Shown piece by piece: positions 20,370 to 22,299 of a stretch of DNA of 22,299 bases; within the stretch, counting starts at the first letter, position 1; each line of letters starts with the position of its first letter. Source of the stretch: Rhizopus sp. PT2906 (lineage: Eukaryota > Mucoromycota > Mucoromycetes > Mucorales > Rhizopodaceae); assembly GCA_025529335.1 (NCBI GenBank), contig JAMYHX010000607.1, positions 1 through 22,299 on the forward strand, in the 5' to 3' direction. Made by a program: the position numbers and the translations under genes. The notes under the pieces are model-generated. The model saw only the letters and a list, made by a program, of their open reading frames with translations. It was not told where the DNA came from and made no database searches.

Positions 20370-20994
20370 GTTTGGGACATATTTATACATACATAATATT
20401 TTTAGGAATTATTCGAATACAATTTAAAATCAATAATAGCAATTACACTTTAGTTTGTTATCAATCTTTTCTTTATTATTTAAAAAGACAACACTTAATA
20501 ATGCATAAAATGTGCTTGATATTTTTGAGTATAGAATAAATGTGGTCAACGCTTTATAATAAAATGAAACTTTGTTAGAAACTTCATATAAATAGTCTGA
20601 TCTTGACTTCTTTGGATCAAAAAGTAAGACCAGCTATCCCCCAGCTAGTCCAAAGGTACGCTATATCACTTACTCTTGTAAGAAATAAGTAGTATCATAA
20701 ATCATAAAATCGAAACTAACGCGGTGTTAACTGGGGATAGTTTTGTTCTTGCCAAGCACGAAAAAATTTGGTTTTTGCTATTTGTACAGCACATTTGCAC
20801 TGCATCTTCACAATTAGTGACGTAAGCAATTCAATTTGCACTAGACAAACCACACTCACACAACACTATGTACGAAACGGAAGTATAAGAGAAGCATGTG
20901 TCGAAAAGCCTGTAATAATCTCTTTATTATGCTGAGAGCTCATGTTTGAGATAATGAAAAATACGTAGGGTAGAATAGAAAAAGACAGAAGTAC
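20370..20994. other. HMG-CoA synthase 3' flank and accessory spacer
   Basis: No gene is recognised in these 625 bp. The first roughly 200 bp are AT-rich 3' flank. An imperfect inverted repeat (CTATCCCCCAG at 20634-20644, CTGGGGATAG at 20731-20740) could be the ends of a small decayed element. At 20879-20928 the strings GGAAGTATAAG and ATAATCTCTTTATT recur in similar order near the right edge of the window, suggesting a fragment of a repeat family. Confidence 0.45.
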
Positions 20995-21468
20995 TGTTAG
21001 AACTGTGTATATCCTTTTGTAGAAAGAATATAACAAGAATATGATGATCTCTTTATTGACATGAAAAATCGTCCTCTATTTATACTTTTTCTTCAACGGG
21101 TAAACCGGGTTATCCTGGGACAATTAATAATCCTTATTCATAGATATTATTAACGATCAGTTCGCCTAAAGTATCTTCCTGTTTGTTCTTGACCCTCTTG
21201 GATCATTGAATGTACCTGCCTTACTGGATCAGATATAAAAATTTTCCAAACGGAGATAACTGACGTGTTTGATATGGATTATTATAATAACTCGAGTATA
21301 GTAAAGTAGAGCATACATTCTATTTTACATTCCTCTATCGCATCTGATAAGAATAACTTATAATAGTAACAACAACTATAGTAGCTACTAGCATAGCAAT
21401 AATAATATAAGCATAAATGATGTCAGTGACGACAATAATATAGATAACAGTCGTAGATTCTCTACCCA
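20995..21468 (-). mobile_element. Probable solo LTR of a retrotransposon
   Basis: Read on the minus strand this 474-bp block begins TGGGTAGAGAATC and ends CAGTTCTAACA, giving the TG...CA termini of retroviral-type LTRs. The flanking pentamers are agtac (20990-20994) and agtaa (21469-21473), a four-of-five match expected of an old target-site duplication. Inside, in the right order on the minus strand, are a TATA box (TATAAATA, complement of 21077-21084) and, 20-25 bp later, AATAAAG (complement of 21051-21057), as in a U3-R layout. No gag/pol, primer-binding site or polypurine tract lies next to it, so it would be a solo LTR. The family (Ty1 or Ty3 type) cannot be decided. The outer boundaries rest on the termini and the imperfect duplication only. 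Confidence 0.6.
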
Positions 21469-21650
21469 AGTAAATTCACACACAAACTTAATTTAATAAT
21501 ATTCAGCTCTTCTTAATAAAGAATCTAATTCGCATGTGGTTGACTTAACTGCCTTTTTAACAATAACACCAAAGCTGAATACAACAAGTAGAAGTTTATG
21601 TCGAAGTCTTTATTATATATAATAATTTATAATTATATTGGATACTGTTT

Positions 21651-22145
21651 CTACTCTTCTTGTTCATCATCTATGTATTCAAACTGGGTGTCGTATGCTG
21701 GATTAAATCTGCCAGGGGTAAAGCTGACTACGCCTAATCCAGTTACAATCCCACCCCACAAGTTTCTGCGGTTCTTTCTTCGCCAAGTAAATTCCAAAAG
21801 AAGCCAAGGAGTCATTTTCTTGTTGCGATGACGATGTATTACATTTTGCTTAATGCCATACCAAGTTCCTAATACGAAGTTTAATATTTTAGGAATATAG
21901 ATTTACTCTTGGCGGCTACATACCTTTAATTGTTTGGAACCATAAAAAGTAGCTGTACCATCGTTAACGTCGTCATTGTCAGAGATTAGAATCGCATGGT
22001 TGACATCATGGCCTTGAATTAAAAATTTCAACAAGTAGCTCGACTAATTTCAACCTCTTTATTTACCTAATTCCTCATGAACAATCTCAATAGTTTCAAG
22101 ACGATCGTCCAAAAGCTGCATATTCATGTTGAAAGTGAATTCCAT
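21651..22145 (-). pseudogene. Remnant of a Merlin/IS1595 (ISXO2-like) DDE transposase
   Basis: The last segment (21651-21868, minus) encodes TWYGIKQNVIHRHRNKK, then PWLLLEFTWRRKNRRNLWGG and an acidic tail. This matches the C-terminal end of ISXO2-like/Merlin transposases, where TIEGTW...EF(I/V)WRRK holds the final acidic residue. A preceding stretch spliced by a canonical GT-AG intron (21869-21923) gives FQTIKGTWYG in a frame different from the longer upstream open frame (22067-22145 joined to 21924-22012), which includes GHDVNHAILISDND. The usual TIEG Glu appears as Lys. The first two catalytic Asp regions were not found. A frameshift near 21930-21950 is the simplest reading. A domesticated fragment with its own splicing is possible but not supported. 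Confidence 0.55.
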
Positions 22146-22299
22146 TTCAAATTTAAGTTGCTGGGAGTAAGTTTCGATAAAAAAAGGTGAAGTATTGATC
22201 AGAACAATTGAAAGTTATAAGGGAAGTATAAGTCAATGAGTCTCTATATAACCTCTTTATTGAGATCAAGACGAGAGAGAGAGCCCAATATTACAAACA
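22146..22299. other. Repeat-like flank at window edge
   Basis: No gene is recognised. GGAAGTATAAG (22222-22232) and ATAACCTCTTTATT (22248-22261) recur from 20879-20928 with similar spacing, and the second motif also resembles the R region of the solo LTR. This points to another LTR or repeat-family fragment that continues beyond the window. Confidence 0.4.

Noticed and set aside
1..22299. tRNA, rRNA or CRISPR-like arrays
   Set aside because: No cloverleaf-type sequence, rRNA stretch or regularly spaced direct repeats were seen by eye; a dedicated tRNA scan was not possible.

Overview
The window is eukaryotic DNA from an early-diverging fungus, most likely Mucoromycotina (Mucor, Rhizopus or a relative). 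The evidence is AT-rich intergenic DNA, one to thirteen short GT-AG introns per gene (mostly 45-80 bp), pyrimidine-rich leaders just before start codons, fungal versions of core enzymes, and decayed transposons at the edges. The species cannot be named from this sequence alone. All gene models below were spliced by hand, with reading frame checked across every junction.

Nine protein genes are complete. In order: CCT8, a chaperonin subunit (+); SVP26/TEX261, a COPII cargo adaptor (+); DPH6, diphthamide synthetase (-); TKL1, transketolase (+); an ATG26-type sterol 3-beta-glucosyltransferase (-, 14 exons); ADE4, amidophosphoribosyltransferase (-); a Numb-associated (AAK1/ARK1/PRK1) kinase (-); a GUCD1-family protein with a cysteine-peptidase-like motif set (+); and HMG-CoA synthase (+).

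Between CCT8 and SVP26 lie a stop-riddled Tc1-like transposase and an unrecognised decayed reading frame. After HMG-CoA synthase the last 1.9 kb has no intact gene. It holds a probable solo LTR on the minus strand, a remnant of a Merlin/IS1595 (ISXO2-like) DDE transposase, and scattered copies of a short LTR-like motif.

The genes are packed tightly. SVP26 and DPH6 converge with 21 bp between stop codons, TKL1 and the glucosyltransferase with 103 bp, ADE4 begins 101 bp after the kinase stop, and the kinase and GUCD1 diverge from a 239-bp gap. The genes are housekeeping and do not form an obvious pathway cluster. Two make or modify sterol-pathway products (HMG-CoA synthase, sterol glucosyltransferase). 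Two touch ribose/PRPP metabolism (transketolase, ADE4). I treat both pairings as coincidence.

I found no convincing new multi-gene system. The points most worth checking are a non-canonical or peptide-adding first splice in DPH6, a Gly-to-Asn change in the ATP-hydrolysis motif of CCT8, the Merlin/IS1595-like remnant, and the LTR with its near-perfect target duplication.
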